Of a DNA stretch of 28,350 nucleotides, positions 16,192 through 23,665 are shown in pieces (positions within the stretch are counted from its first letter, which is position 1; every line of letters begins with the position of its first letter). A model generated the notes under the pieces. It had not been told where the DNA came from. It worked only from the letters and a program-made list of their open reading frames with translations, and ran no database searches. The stretch spans positions 1 through 28,350 of the forward strand of contig CAZSTA010000024.1 in the NCBI GenBank assembly GCA_964609495.1, read 5' to 3'. The DNA is from CAZSTA01 sp964609495 [NCBI: uncultured bacterium] (lineage in GTDB: Bacteria > CAZSTA01). The position numbers were made by a program, and so were the translations under genes.

Positions 16192-17184
16192 ATGGTAAAA
16201 GTATATTATGATCAGGATGCGGATTTATCTTATCTCAAGGATAAGACTTCCGCTATAATAGGGTATGGTAATCAAGGTAAAGCCCAAGCGATGAATATGA
16301 GGGACAGTGGCCTCTCAGTTATCATCGGTAGTATCAAAGATGCTAGCTGGGACGAGGCTGTCGAGGATGGCTTCCAAGTATATCCCATAAAGGAGGCCTC
16401 CCAAAAGGGGGACATTATCTTTCTCCTCATCCCCGATGAGGTTCAGAAAGATGTTTATGAGAAGGAGATCAAAGAGGCATTAACCTCGGGTAAGGCGCTT
16501 AACTTCGCTCACGGCTATAATATTCGCTATGGCCTTATTAAACCTCCCGAAGATGTGGATGTTATAATGGTTGCCCCTCGTATGATAGGTGTTCGAGTGC
16601 GAACCTCCTTTGTCGAAGGGACAGGAGTTCCCTCCTTCCTAGCTGTGGAACAGGATGCCTCCGGGCACGCTAAAGATATAGCCTTAGCTATATCCAAAGC
16701 TATTGGATCGACCCGAGTAGGCGTTCTCGAATCGAGCTTCGCCGAGGAAACCGAACTCGATCTCTTCTCTGAGCAGTTTATATGGCCGGTCATTACGCGA
16801 ACTTTCCGACTTTCCTTTGAATTATTGGTAGAGGCTGGTTATTCTCCAGAAATAGTCGCCTTAGAGTTATATGGATCTGAGGAAGCCTCCGAGGTATTCC
16901 GAGAGATGGCTAGGGTGGGTTTCTTCAAGCAGATGAGCTTCCATTCCCATACCAGCCAATATGGAACTTTAACCCGAGGTCCTAGAGTTATGCCTGAAGA
17001 GGAGAAGGAGCTTATAAAAGAGATATTGGAGGAGATAAAGGATGGCTCCTTCTCCAAGGAGTGGGAGGAGGAACAGAAGAAGGGATACCCCATCTTTAAC
17101 CGACTTAAAGAGGAAGCTCTTCAGCATCCTATGAATCAGGCGGAGGAAAATATTGGAAGATTGATAAAAGGTTTGAGAGATTAG
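16192..17184 (+). CDS. Ketol-acid reductoisomerase (KARI) homologue with divergent active site
   Basis: KARI (IlvC) rearranges and reduces acetohydroxy acids with NAD(P)H and Mg in valine/isoleucine synthesis. This 330-residue protein has the class I length and fold signs. N-terminal VYYDQDADL and the nucleotide motif GYGNQGKAQAMNMRDSG (24-40) are present, as are FAHGYNI with His107, DVDVIMVAP, VEGTGVPSFLAVEQDASG, and the metal ligands Asp190 and Glu194 in ELDLFSEQ. It departs from canonical KARI at key sites. The APKGPGH motif is APRMIGVR (Arg130 where the catalytic Lys is expected), and the later Glu/Ser ligands fall in ELYGSEEASE and SFHSHTSQYG instead of ECLHE and SISNTAEYG. No ilvBN or leu genes are near. 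It may be a paralogue acting on another substrate; authentic IlvC with drift is the alternative. Confidence 0.8.
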   Translation: MVKVYYDQDADLSYLKDKTSAIIGYGNQGKAQAMNMRDSGLSVIIGSIKDASWDEAVEDGFQVYPIKEASQKGDIIFLLIPDEVQKDVYEKEIKEALTSGKALNFAHGYNIRYGLIKPPEDVDVIMVAPRMIGVRVRTSFVEGTGVPSFLAVEQDASGHAKDIALAISKAIGSTRVGVLESSFAEETELDLFSEQFIWPVITRTFRLSFELLVEAGYSPEIVALELYGSEEASEVFREMARVGFFKQMSFHSHTSQYGTLTRGPRVMPEEEKELIKEILEEIKDGSFSKEWEEEQKKGYPIFNRLKEEALQHPMNQAEENIGRLIKGLRD

Positions 17185-17251
17185 ATCATAGCAATTGAGT
17201 TCACTTTTCCAATTTCAGAGGGGGAGAGGTTCTGAAGGGAGGTTTTGTATT

Positions 17252-18292
17252 ATGAAGGATGTTCGTATTGGGATATTGGGGGCGGGATTCGTAGCTGACT
17301 TCTATATGCAAGGTCTAGCTGATGTTCCCCATCAAGAGGTAATAGTTGTCTGCTCTGGGACTGAAGAGCATGCCCAAAATTTTGCGGGGAAATGGAATAT
17401 CCCTAATTTTACTACGGATTGGGATGATATCCTCAAGCGAGATGATCTAAATTTAGTTCTTATCGCTCTCCCTAACTATCTCCATAAAGAGGCTGTTCTG
17501 AAGCTGGTGGAGGCTGGGAAGAATATGGTCTGTACCAAGCCTCTGGCGAGGAATAGAGCTGAAGCCAAGGATATATGGGAGGCTGTTAAAAGCAGTGAAG
17601 TTATGCATGGCTATGCTGAAACCGAGGTCTTTGCCCCAGCAGTGGTCAAAGCCAGAGAGATCATAGAGCAGGGGGGCATTGGAGAAGTAACTTGGGTGAG
17701 ATCACGAGAGGCACATTTAGGACCTCACTCCCCTTGGTTCTGGGATCCGGAACTTGCCGGAGGAGGGGCTTTAGTAGATATGGGATGCCACTGCATAGAG
17801 GCGGGGAGATATTTCTTCGGCAAAGAGGTAAAGCCTTTAGAGGTATTCGTCTGGGGAGATACTTTAACTCATCAGGATAGGACTACCGCTGAGGATAACG
17901 CCCTTCTCCTGATCAAATTTGAGGGGGGAAAGATAGCTCAAGCGGAGGTCAGTTGGTCCTCTCACGGAGGATTAGATCTAAGAAATGAGATATATGGAAC
18001 TCAAGGATCGATCTTCACCGATGTGACTAGGGGAACTCCTATCAATGTCTTTTCCTTAACTGGATCGGGATATGCTTTGGAGAAGGCCGAAGCCGATAAG
18101 GGCTGGGTTATCCCCGTTCCCGAAGAGGCTATGGTTTACGGATATCAAGAGGAGATGAAGCACTTCGTTGATTGTGTGCGTGAAGGAAAAACCCCCCGAG
18201 AGACCTTTGAGGATGGATATATCGTTAATGCCATCTTAGAAGCAGGGTATATATCGATGAAATCTGGAAAGTGGGAGAAGGTTGAGCTTTAG
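17252..18292 (+). CDS. Gfo/Idh/MocA-family NAD(P)-dependent oxidoreductase
   Basis: Dehydrogenases of this family oxidise sugars, inositols or related polyols, usually with NAD. I use ATG 17252, with AAGGGAGG 9 bases upstream, rather than a TTG at 17195 that adds an unlike tail. The 346-residue protein has the Rossmann motif RIGILGAGFVADFYMQG (5-21), IALPNYLHKEAV, and the conserved Lys in CTKPLAR (Lys96, usually EKPLA). The C-terminal substrate domain includes GGGALVDMGCHCIEAGRYF with the Asp and His commonly used in catalysis. It follows the KARI-like gene by 67 bp on the same strand and precedes a xylose-isomerase-like enzyme, which suggests a shared sugar-type substrate. The actual substrate is unknown. 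Confidence 0.9.
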   Translation: MKDVRIGILGAGFVADFYMQGLADVPHQEVIVVCSGTEEHAQNFAGKWNIPNFTTDWDDILKRDDLNLVLIALPNYLHKEAVLKLVEAGKNMVCTKPLARNRAEAKDIWEAVKSSEVMHGYAETEVFAPAVVKAREIIEQGGIGEVTWVRSREAHLGPHSPWFWDPELAGGGALVDMGCHCIEAGRYFFGKEVKPLEVFVWGDTLTHQDRTTAEDNALLLIKFEGGKIAQAEVSWSSHGGLDLRNEIYGTQGSIFTDVTRGTPINVFSLTGSGYALEKAEADKGWVIPVPEEAMVYGYQEEMKHFVDCVREGKTPRETFEDGYIVNAILEAGYISMKSGKWEKVEL

Positions 18293-18418
18293 AGAGGAAC
18301 ATTAGGGGAGTTAAATGAGAGAGAGGTGATCATATATCTAGGAGAGAAGCATAATCGTATAAGGTAAGGGAATCGTTTGAAAACTATTAATAGCAATGAA
18401 GAAAGGAGACAAACAATA

Positions 18419-19186
18419 ATGGAACTAGCAATATCAGGTTGGAGTCTTCACAGAGAGATACCCAAGAAAACGTCTTTGTTGGATTTCCCAAGGATCGCGG
18501 CTCAGGAGTTCGGGGTAAAAGCTATAGAGCTTAATTCACCCTTCTTCGCCTCTACGAAGCCAGATTATCTAGCAACCTTAAAGAAGAAGATGGCTGATGA
18601 GGGAGTAGTCCCGATTAATATCGCGGTGGATTTAGGTAATATCGCCAATCCGGATGATGAACAAAGAGCCAAGGATATAACTGCTCTCAAAGAGTGGTTC
18701 TCTGTCGCTAAGGCGGTTGGATCTCCCTCCATCAGGATCAACGCTGGTTGGGGAGAACCTGTAGATGAAGCGATGCTTAAACGGGTTATCGCCAGCTATA
18801 AGGAGCTAGTTAAAGAGGCGGAGAAGACCGGAATAAAGATGTTGATCGAGAATCACGGGGGTCCTTCCTCTGATCCAGATAATATCCTTCGTTTCCTAAA
18901 GGAGGTCGGTTCTGAATCCTTCCGCACCTGCCCTGATTTCGGGAATTTCGCTGATGACATCAGATATTCCGCTTTGGAGAAGGTAGCTCCTTATGCCTTC
19001 GTCGTTCATGCTAAGACCTATGACTTCGATGAGGAGGGAAATGAAACTAAGGTTGATATCGGACGTTGTGTAAAGATCATCAAGGATGCAGGTTATGATG
19101 GCTATCTCTCGGTCGAGTTCGAGGGACCTATGGACGAGCATGAGGGGATTAAGAAGAGCCTAGAACTTTTGAAGAGATATCTATAG
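18419..19186 (+). CDS. Sugar phosphate isomerase/epimerase-like TIM-barrel enzyme
   Basis: Xylose-isomerase-like TIM-barrel family (AP endonuclease family 2), which includes epimerases, isomerases and dehydratases of sugars and inositols using a divalent metal. ATG 18419 has AAAGGAGA upstream; the TTG at 18377 would add 14 residues. The 255-residue protein shows GVKAIELNSPFF, INAGWGEP, MLIENHGG, TCPDFGNF, VVHAKTYDF and LSVEFEG. These place likely metal ligands at Glu144, Asp173, His197 and Glu233. Common partner of Gfo/Idh dehydrogenases in catabolic clusters. Substrate not deducible. Confidence 0.85.
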   Translation: MELAISGWSLHREIPKKTSLLDFPRIAAQEFGVKAIELNSPFFASTKPDYLATLKKKMADEGVVPINIAVDLGNIANPDDEQRAKDITALKEWFSVAKAVGSPSIRINAGWGEPVDEAMLKRVIASYKELVKEAEKTGIKMLIENHGGPSSDPDNILRFLKEVGSESFRTCPDFGNFADDIRYSALEKVAPYAFVVHAKTYDFDEEGNETKVDIGRCVKIIKDAGYDGYLSVEFEGPMDEHEGIKKSLELLKRYL

Positions 19187-19200
19187 TCGAGCAATAATTC

Positions 19201-19239
19201 AGCGAGTCAGATTGTATGTAGAGAGCGATCTGACTCGCT
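19201..19239 (+). other. Intercistronic hairpin without U-tract
   Basis: Perfect 12-bp stem AGCGAGTCAGAT (19201-19212) with ATCTGACTCGCT (19228-19239), 15-nt loop, followed by ATTACATAGG. More likely an RNA-stabilising or processing element between the two genes than a terminator. Confidence 0.65.
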
Positions 19240-19266
19240 ATTACATAGGATCGAAAAGGAGACGAT

Positions 19267-20364
19267 ATGGAGCTTACCCCCAAAGAGAGAGTTTGGAGGG
19301 CGATGAGCCTCGAGGAGCCAGATATAGTTCCAGTATTCCCGGTGATAACTGGGTATCATACCTCTAAAGCTCTGGGGATACCTTATGCTGAGGTGATTAT
19401 GAATCCCAAGCTATATTACGATCTATTGTATCGAGCCTGGGAATTATATAGGTATGATGGTTTTGAGGTCCCCTTAATACTGCTGGAGGATTGGCAGGAG
19501 AAATATGATTTGGAAAAAGAGGGGGATATAACTTGGGTTAAAGAGAAGGGGAGCGGAAGGGTGATCGGGAAGATCGAGGATGATGACTTTGTAGCGGCTA
19601 GCTCTGAACCTCCTATCAAGGAGGAAAGCGATCTTAAGAAGATCAAGATCATAGACTGTAATGATTATCTGAAAAGCGGGGTAATGGAGCCAATAAAGGA
19701 GTTAATCGATAAGATTGGAGATGGAGCTTTCCTATCTGGTCCTGCCGCTAGTCAATCGATGAACTTTCTGGTAGCTCAGCGCGGTTCTCAACAGGCGATG
19801 TTAGATCTGATAGATAATCCCTCTCTTGCTAAGAAGATAATGGCTATTGGCACTGAGAGATCTATCGAATTGGGTCGAGCGTTCATCGAGATCGGCATAG
19901 ATGGAATTTATATCGGAGATGCTTGGGCATCCTCAAGTATAATCTCTCCCCAACAGTATAAGGAGTTTTGCCTTCCCTTTCATAGAAAGGCGACCGAAGC
20001 CTTCCATAAATATGGCGTGAAAGTATATCTTCATATCTGTGGCAATTGTTCTCCTATCCTAGAGATGATGGCTGATACCGGAGTCGATGCTATCGAACCT
20101 CTGGATCCATTAGGAGGAGTGGATATAGCTGACGCTAAAAGGAGAGTGGGGGATAGAGTGTGTCTCAAAGGAGGAGTAAATACCTTGACCTTGCTTCAAG
20201 GGACTCCGGAGGATGTGAGAAGAGAGGTGAGATACTGCATAGAGAATGCAGGAAGAGGAGGGGGATTATTGGTAGGGTCAGGAGATGATATTCCCAAAGA
20301 TAGTCCGGTGGATAATGTGAAGGCTATGGTCGAGGAGTCGCATCGCTGGGAATATCCATTATAA
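19267..20364 (+). CDS. URO-D-family protein (uroporphyrinogen decarboxylase-like / corrinoid methyltransferase-like)
   Basis: 365 residues of the URO-D superfamily TIM barrel: TPKERVWRAM at the start, GPAASQSMNFL, DGIYIGDAWASSSIISPQQY, then VYLHICGNCSPIL, VDAIEPLDPLGGVDI and CLKGGVNTLTLL. True HemE carries a PVWxMRQAGR motif near residue 25-35; here that stretch is DIVPVFPVITGYHTS, so porphyrinogen decarboxylation is unlikely. The His256-x-Cys258 plus Cys261 set resembles the zinc site of MtaA/CmuA-type methyltransferases, which move methyl groups between corrinoid proteins and coenzymes. No corrinoid protein gene is nearby. Such homologues often sit in sugar or aromatic catabolic clusters, with unknown roles. 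Last gene of the KARI-like cluster. Confidence 0.8.
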   Translation: MELTPKERVWRAMSLEEPDIVPVFPVITGYHTSKALGIPYAEVIMNPKLYYDLLYRAWELYRYDGFEVPLILLEDWQEKYDLEKEGDITWVKEKGSGRVIGKIEDDDFVAASSEPPIKEESDLKKIKIIDCNDYLKSGVMEPIKELIDKIGDGAFLSGPAASQSMNFLVAQRGSQQAMLDLIDNPSLAKKIMAIGTERSIELGRAFIEIGIDGIYIGDAWASSSIISPQQYKEFCLPFHRKATEAFHKYGVKVYLHICGNCSPILEMMADTGVDAIEPLDPLGGVDIADAKRRVGDRVCLKGGVNTLTLLQGTPEDVRREVRYCIENAGRGGGLLVGSGDDIPKDSPVDNVKAMVEESHRWEYPL

Positions 20365-20691
20365 TATTCTTTAAATCTTTTCCAGAAAAATATAAATTTA
20401 TAAGTCAAATTTGTTACCCTAATATATCCAATTGAAAATTTAAGAAATGTGGAAGAATAGGGATAAATTAAGGTTAACGGTATCTTCTCTGATAATATCT
20501 ACCCTCCTTACAATTTGTTTGGCATTAAAATTGCTGATTGTGATATTATGATGAAGGACTTACTTGGAGCTAAGTAGGGTGGCTATCTCAAATTTCCTTC
20601 TCTATGGGCAAAAGGTAGATAATGCTATTTCTTAAGAAGAGAAAGATAGTATAGTAGATGTTAAACTTCGGGATAGGATGGAAGGAAATTA
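20365..20691. other. 327-bp AT-rich gap without a clear gene
   Basis: Holds a possible 34-codon membrane peptide (20447-20551), a 10-bp palindrome TTCTTAAGAA (20629-20638) and short protein-like scraps between stops. I see no convincing promoter or terminator. May be debris of a gene that once preceded the response regulator. Confidence 0.4.
20447..20551 (+). CDS. Possible 34-residue single-span membrane peptide
   Basis: ATG 20447 opens MWKNRDKLRLTVSS followed by a hydrophobic stretch ISTLLTICLALKLLIVIL and TGA. A basic start followed by one membrane span is the shape of a small membrane protein, or of the N-terminus of a lost sensor kinase. There is no good ribosome site, and AT-rich DNA can make such frames by chance. 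Confidence 0.2.
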   Translation: MWKNRDKLRLTVSSLIISTLLTICLALKLLIVIL

Positions 20692-21060
20692 GTGAAGAAG
20701 ATATTGATAGTCGATGATGATCGCTCTATACTACGCATATTTGAGTTTTCATTACGGCATGCTGGATATTATACCACCACTGCTTTAGACGGGGCTGAGG
20801 CTATAGAGATAGCCGAAAATGAGAAACCCGATCTGATTCTGATGGATCTAATGATGCCGATATTAGATGGGTGGGAGGCTACAGAAAAACTTAAAGCGGA
20901 TCCTAAGACTAAGGATATACCAGTAGTTGCGATAACTGCAACCTCACCTCAAGGTTGCAAAAGGGCACTCCAGATCGGCTGTATCGATGTCATAACCAAG
21001 CCAGTTTCGACGCTCTCCCTGATCGAGAAGGTTAAAGAGTATTTGCCGAATTACTTATGA
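20692..21060 (+). CDS. Single-domain response regulator (CheY-like receiver)
   Basis: 122 residues covering one receiver domain and nothing else: acidic pocket Asp8/Asp9, phosphoacceptor Asp52 in LILMDLMMP, Thr82 in AITAT, and Lys103-Pro104 (TKP). GTG start with GGAAGGAAA upstream. No output domain and no histidine kinase in the window, so it is an orphan acting by protein contact or in a phosphorelay. Its 3' end overlaps the convergent SAM-hydrolase gene by 6 bp. Confidence 0.92.
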   Translation: MKKILIVDDDRSILRIFEFSLRHAGYYTTTALDGAEAIEIAENEKPDLILMDLMMPILDGWEATEKLKADPKTKDIPVVAITATSPQGCKRALQIGCIDVITKPVSTLSLIEKVKEYLPNYL

Positions 21061-21855
21061 TAAATATACCTTAACTTCCTCATCTATCCCGGCTCTTAAA
21101 ACTCTATCAGCCCGATCACAATTAACCGCGATCTCCAGATTACCAGAGCTGCCTATCAGGGCTACTGGCTCCCCTTTTGAAACCGATGAATATGAGGAGG
21201 AGATATTATATATTTTAATCCCTCTGATCTCTATTACTACTCTTTCAGATGAGTATAATGATAAAATCTCAGAGGAAATATTTGTGATTAGATTCCCGAA
21301 GCGATCGATATATACAATTCTCCCTATTATATCTCCGTTAGGAAGGATATGAGGAGAGGAAAGAGTAAATCTCTCTATATCTTCAAGTCTAGGACCGAAA
21401 TTATAAATGTTTATTCCTAATGATAGATGAGCCGCAACCGGGGCGAAGACATCCCTGCCATGAAAAGTATTGCTCACATCCTTTAGAAAATAGCTGGCAT
21501 TAGTTATCTCAACTACCTCCTCACACTCCTCTTCAGCGATGAAACTGAGGACTCCATTGTCTGGCGCGACGAAGAGATACTGAGGAGTCTTTAATATAAT
21601 CGCTCTCCGAGAACCTCCGACTCCTGGATCGACCACCACCAGATAGATCGTCCCTTCAGGAAAGTACTTATAAGAGCTGGAGAGAGCGAAGGAGGCTTGT
21701 TGTATGCTGTGAGCCGTTATATTATGGCATATATCCACAAGCTGAGCGGATGGATTGATATTGTATATGACTCCTTTCATAGTCCCTACATAAGCGTCCT
21801 CTAAGCCAAAATCGGTGAGGAGGGCTATAATAGGATTTCTTCCTTCTCTCATCAT
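21055..21855 (-). CDS. DUF62-family SAM hydrolase (S-adenosyl-L-methionine hydrolase, adenosine-forming)
   Basis: Family enzymes cleave SAM to adenosine and methionine using water. The 266-residue protein shows LLTDFGLEDAYVGTMKGVI (12-30), VVDPGVGGSRRAI, VAPDNGVLS, FHGRDVFAPVAAHLS and DRFGNLITNI. The conserved Asp-Arg-His set is present at Asp76, Arg83 (spaced seven apart, as in characterised members) and His132. The chlorinase/fluorinase insert was not seen, so hydrolysis rather than halogenation is expected. Start at ATG 21855 or the next codon. It lies 7 bp after the DUF2993-like gene and is the last of the minus-strand series that begins with metK. Confidence 0.9.
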   Translation of the reverse strand: MMREGRNPIIALLTDFGLEDAYVGTMKGVIYNINPSAQLVDICHNITAHSIQQASFALSSSYKYFPEGTIYLVVVDPGVGGSRRAIILKTPQYLFVAPDNGVLSFIAEEECEEVVEITNASYFLKDVSNTFHGRDVFAPVAAHLSLGINIYNFGPRLEDIERFTLSSPHILPNGDIIGRIVYIDRFGNLITNISSEILSLYSSERVVIEIRGIKIYNISSSYSSVSKGEPVALIGSSGNLEIAVNCDRADRVLRAGIDEEVKVYLS

Positions 21856-21862
21856 AGACGTC

Positions 21863-22639
21863 TCAACTTGAGATTATGATCTCCTTATCTTGAATATCTA
21901 TAGTTTTTAGATCCAATCGGAAGGGAATTTCTCTGAGATCTAATAGAGGATTAACTAGACGGACTAAAGTATTAGCGATGAGGGAAGGAACTCTACTATC
22001 GTTAGCGAATATTTCATAATCGATCACCTGAATTCGTCCTTTATCATCTATTTCTAATCTCCCATTGATTGAAAGTTTTATCGCTATTCTCCCGGTTACA
22101 GGTATCATTCCGGAAAGATAAATTTTTCCTCCCCTCATCTCGACTTTTAAATCGCTGATATGTTTATTCTTGCTACGCAGAAGATCTTCTAAATTCCCCT
22201 GGGATATTCTCAGATACAACTTCACCTCGGCGATGCTTTTTGTCTTTATCTCTCCCTCATCCCATAGTTTTTCGGCATTCACTTTGAGATCAGCGAACTC
22301 GGCGATCATTTTGTCAGCTTTTAGTCCATATATATCGGTCTGCAATACCTTCTCAGGAAACGTCATTCCCTCTCCTAATAATTCACTAATATGGACGAAT
22401 GAGTAAGTCTGTTCAGCTTCTACCTTCACAAAGGAGAACTCTCCGAGCTTATCCTTCTTAGCTGTCGCTTCCACTTTAATATCTTGAGAACCCTCTAAGA
22501 TCTTATAAATACTGATCTCTAATTTCTTTTCCCATTGCTTGGGATCAGATATGCCCGAGGCATTCTCAAAAGCATATCCCGATCTGGCGAAGATCGAAAT
22601 CGAACCGATGATGAAAAGGATGAAGAACAACTTCTTCAT
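21863..22639 (-). CDS. Secreted DUF2993 / LmeA-like protein
   Basis: 258 residues. The N-terminus MKKLFFILFIIGSISIFARSG and the following AFE indicate a signal peptide. The rest matches the DUF2993 pattern: a long helix, then repeated beta strands with VKVEAEQTYSF, MIAEFADLKVNAEKLW, ISDLKVEMRGGKIYLSG, and near the end IANTLVRLVNPLLDL with a final LDLKTIDIQD. LmeA in actinobacteria is a periplasmic phospholipid-binding protein, and other members are of unknown function. An envelope lipid role fits a diderm but is inference. Precedes the SAM hydrolase by 7 bp. Confidence 0.75.
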   Translation of the reverse strand: MKKLFFILFIIGSISIFARSGYAFENASGISDPKQWEKKLEISIYKILEGSQDIKVEATAKKDKLGEFSFVKVEAEQTYSFVHISELLGEGMTFPEKVLQTDIYGLKADKMIAEFADLKVNAEKLWDEGEIKTKSIAEVKLYLRISQGNLEDLLRSKNKHISDLKVEMRGGKIYLSGMIPVTGRIAIKLSINGRLEIDDKGRIQVIDYEIFANDSRVPSLIANTLVRLVNPLLDLREIPFRLDLKTIDIQDKEIIISS

Positions 22640-22685
22640 TTTTCCTGCTCCTAATTAAAGATAAATCAAATATATGAAAATTCCT

Positions 22686-23555
22686 CTAAGTCCCAATGAC
22701 CGATTCGGTCGGCACATACCATCTCGAACTTCCTACCTTCATAACTTTACTTCCCAATGAACTTAATGGCAGAAGCATAGCGCTCTCTTGAGCGATACTC
22801 CTGAAGTTGAGCTTCTCATATAACCTGTTATCCCTCTCATTAACGACCGCTGATAGGATTACAACAGGATAATCGCTTGATATTCTGGAAAGTAGGAAAC
22901 CAAGCAACCTCGACCTATCGCTCTCAAAAGCGATGTCGGTGAGAATGGACATCCTCTCGATCCCTTCTCCAGTGATAATATCAGCCTCGCAGATCGTCGA
23001 AGTTCCCTCAATCCGTCCTCTCTCTTTGATATAATATACCCTAGCAGGAGAACAAGTAGGTCTATTTTCCTTCCTCCAATTCCAAAGTTCCTCATCTATC
23101 ACTGGGTATCCATCGAAATCGCTATAGTAGCGATTAATAAGAGCTAATAGCTCGCTTTTATCATTACCCCTGAACTCTATCACTTTATCAGACCGCTCCT
23201 CGGTACTGATACCAACTCCTTCTCTAACATAGTAATTCACCCTCAGATAGTCTTGATATCCCAAACTACTGTATATCCGAAAGGGGATCTTACCAGGAGT
23301 GGTATAGAGCAAACTTATGTCAACCTTTTCTCTATTCATAAAGGATATAGCCTCTCGCATCAAGCGTTTAGCCAATCCCTGCCGCCGATAAGCTGGGTGA
23401 GTCATAACGGAATCTATAATACCGAATTTCAGCAGTTGTCCTCCTAATCGTGCTTCTTGAATAGTCACGAATAGATTAGCAACTACCTTATCATCATGGA
23501 TCGCCACAAAGCAGGAGTGAGGAGAGATACCCGGTCGCCTTAAGTACCACCTCAT
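22686..23555 (-). CDS. GNAT-family N-acetyltransferase (two-domain), 5' end probably frameshifted
   Basis: Acetyl-CoA-dependent acetyltransferase. Residues 1-100 hold the GNAT core with IDSVMTHPAYRRQGLAKRLM (47-66; pyrophosphate-binding YRRQGLA) and YSSLGYQDYLR. A second GNAT-like half follows (LLALINRYY, then LYEKLNFRSIAQESAML), as in Eis-like tandem proteins. ATG 23555 cuts into the first domain: in the same frame, 23556-23660 still reads as family sequence (DIKRDVSPEIGELFNLAFSE). The natural ATG at 23661, 4 bp after the ABC ATPase stop, is one base out of frame. The gene therefore probably began at 23661 and now has a +1 shift near codon 5. Substrate unknown. Confidence 0.8.
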   Translation of the reverse strand: MRWYLRRPGISPHSCFVAIHDDKVVANLFVTIQEARLGGQLLKFGIIDSVMTHPAYRRQGLAKRLMREAISFMNREKVDISLLYTTPGKIPFRIYSSLGYQDYLRVNYYVREGVGISTEERSDKVIEFRGNDKSELLALINRYYSDFDGYPVIDEELWNWRKENRPTCSPARVYYIKERGRIEGTSTICEADIITGEGIERMSILTDIAFESDRSRLLGFLLSRISSDYPVVILSAVVNERDNRLYEKLNFRSIAQESAMLLPLSSLGSKVMKVGSSRWYVPTESVIGT

Positions 23556-23661
23556 ATAACCACCAGAGACAGAAAGAACCCCCTCATATTCGGAGAAAGC
23601 TAGGTTAAAAAGTTCTCCTATCTCTGGAGATACATCCCTCTTTATATCGGCTTGACTGCAT
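23556..23661 (-). pseudogene. Out-of-frame 5' part of the GNAT gene
   Basis: Coding-like sequence upstream of ATG 23555 with no ATG, GTG or TTG in its own frame. ATG 23661 lies 4 bp after the ABC ATPase stop but is shifted by one base. A one-base insertion between 23661 and about 23646 would explain it. Confidence 0.6.
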
Positions 23662-23665
23662 ATAT

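Noticed and set aside
16192-17184. Plain annotation as biosynthetic ilvC
   Set aside because: The fold matches, but key motif residues differ and the neighbours are not branched-chain genes, so I left the gene symbol empty.
19267-20364. HemE (heme synthesis uroporphyrinogen decarboxylase)
   Set aside because: The N-terminal arginine motif of HemE is absent and no heme genes are near.
21055-21855. SAM-dependent halogenase
   Set aside because: The Asp-Arg-His hydrolase set is present and the halogenase-specific insert was not seen.
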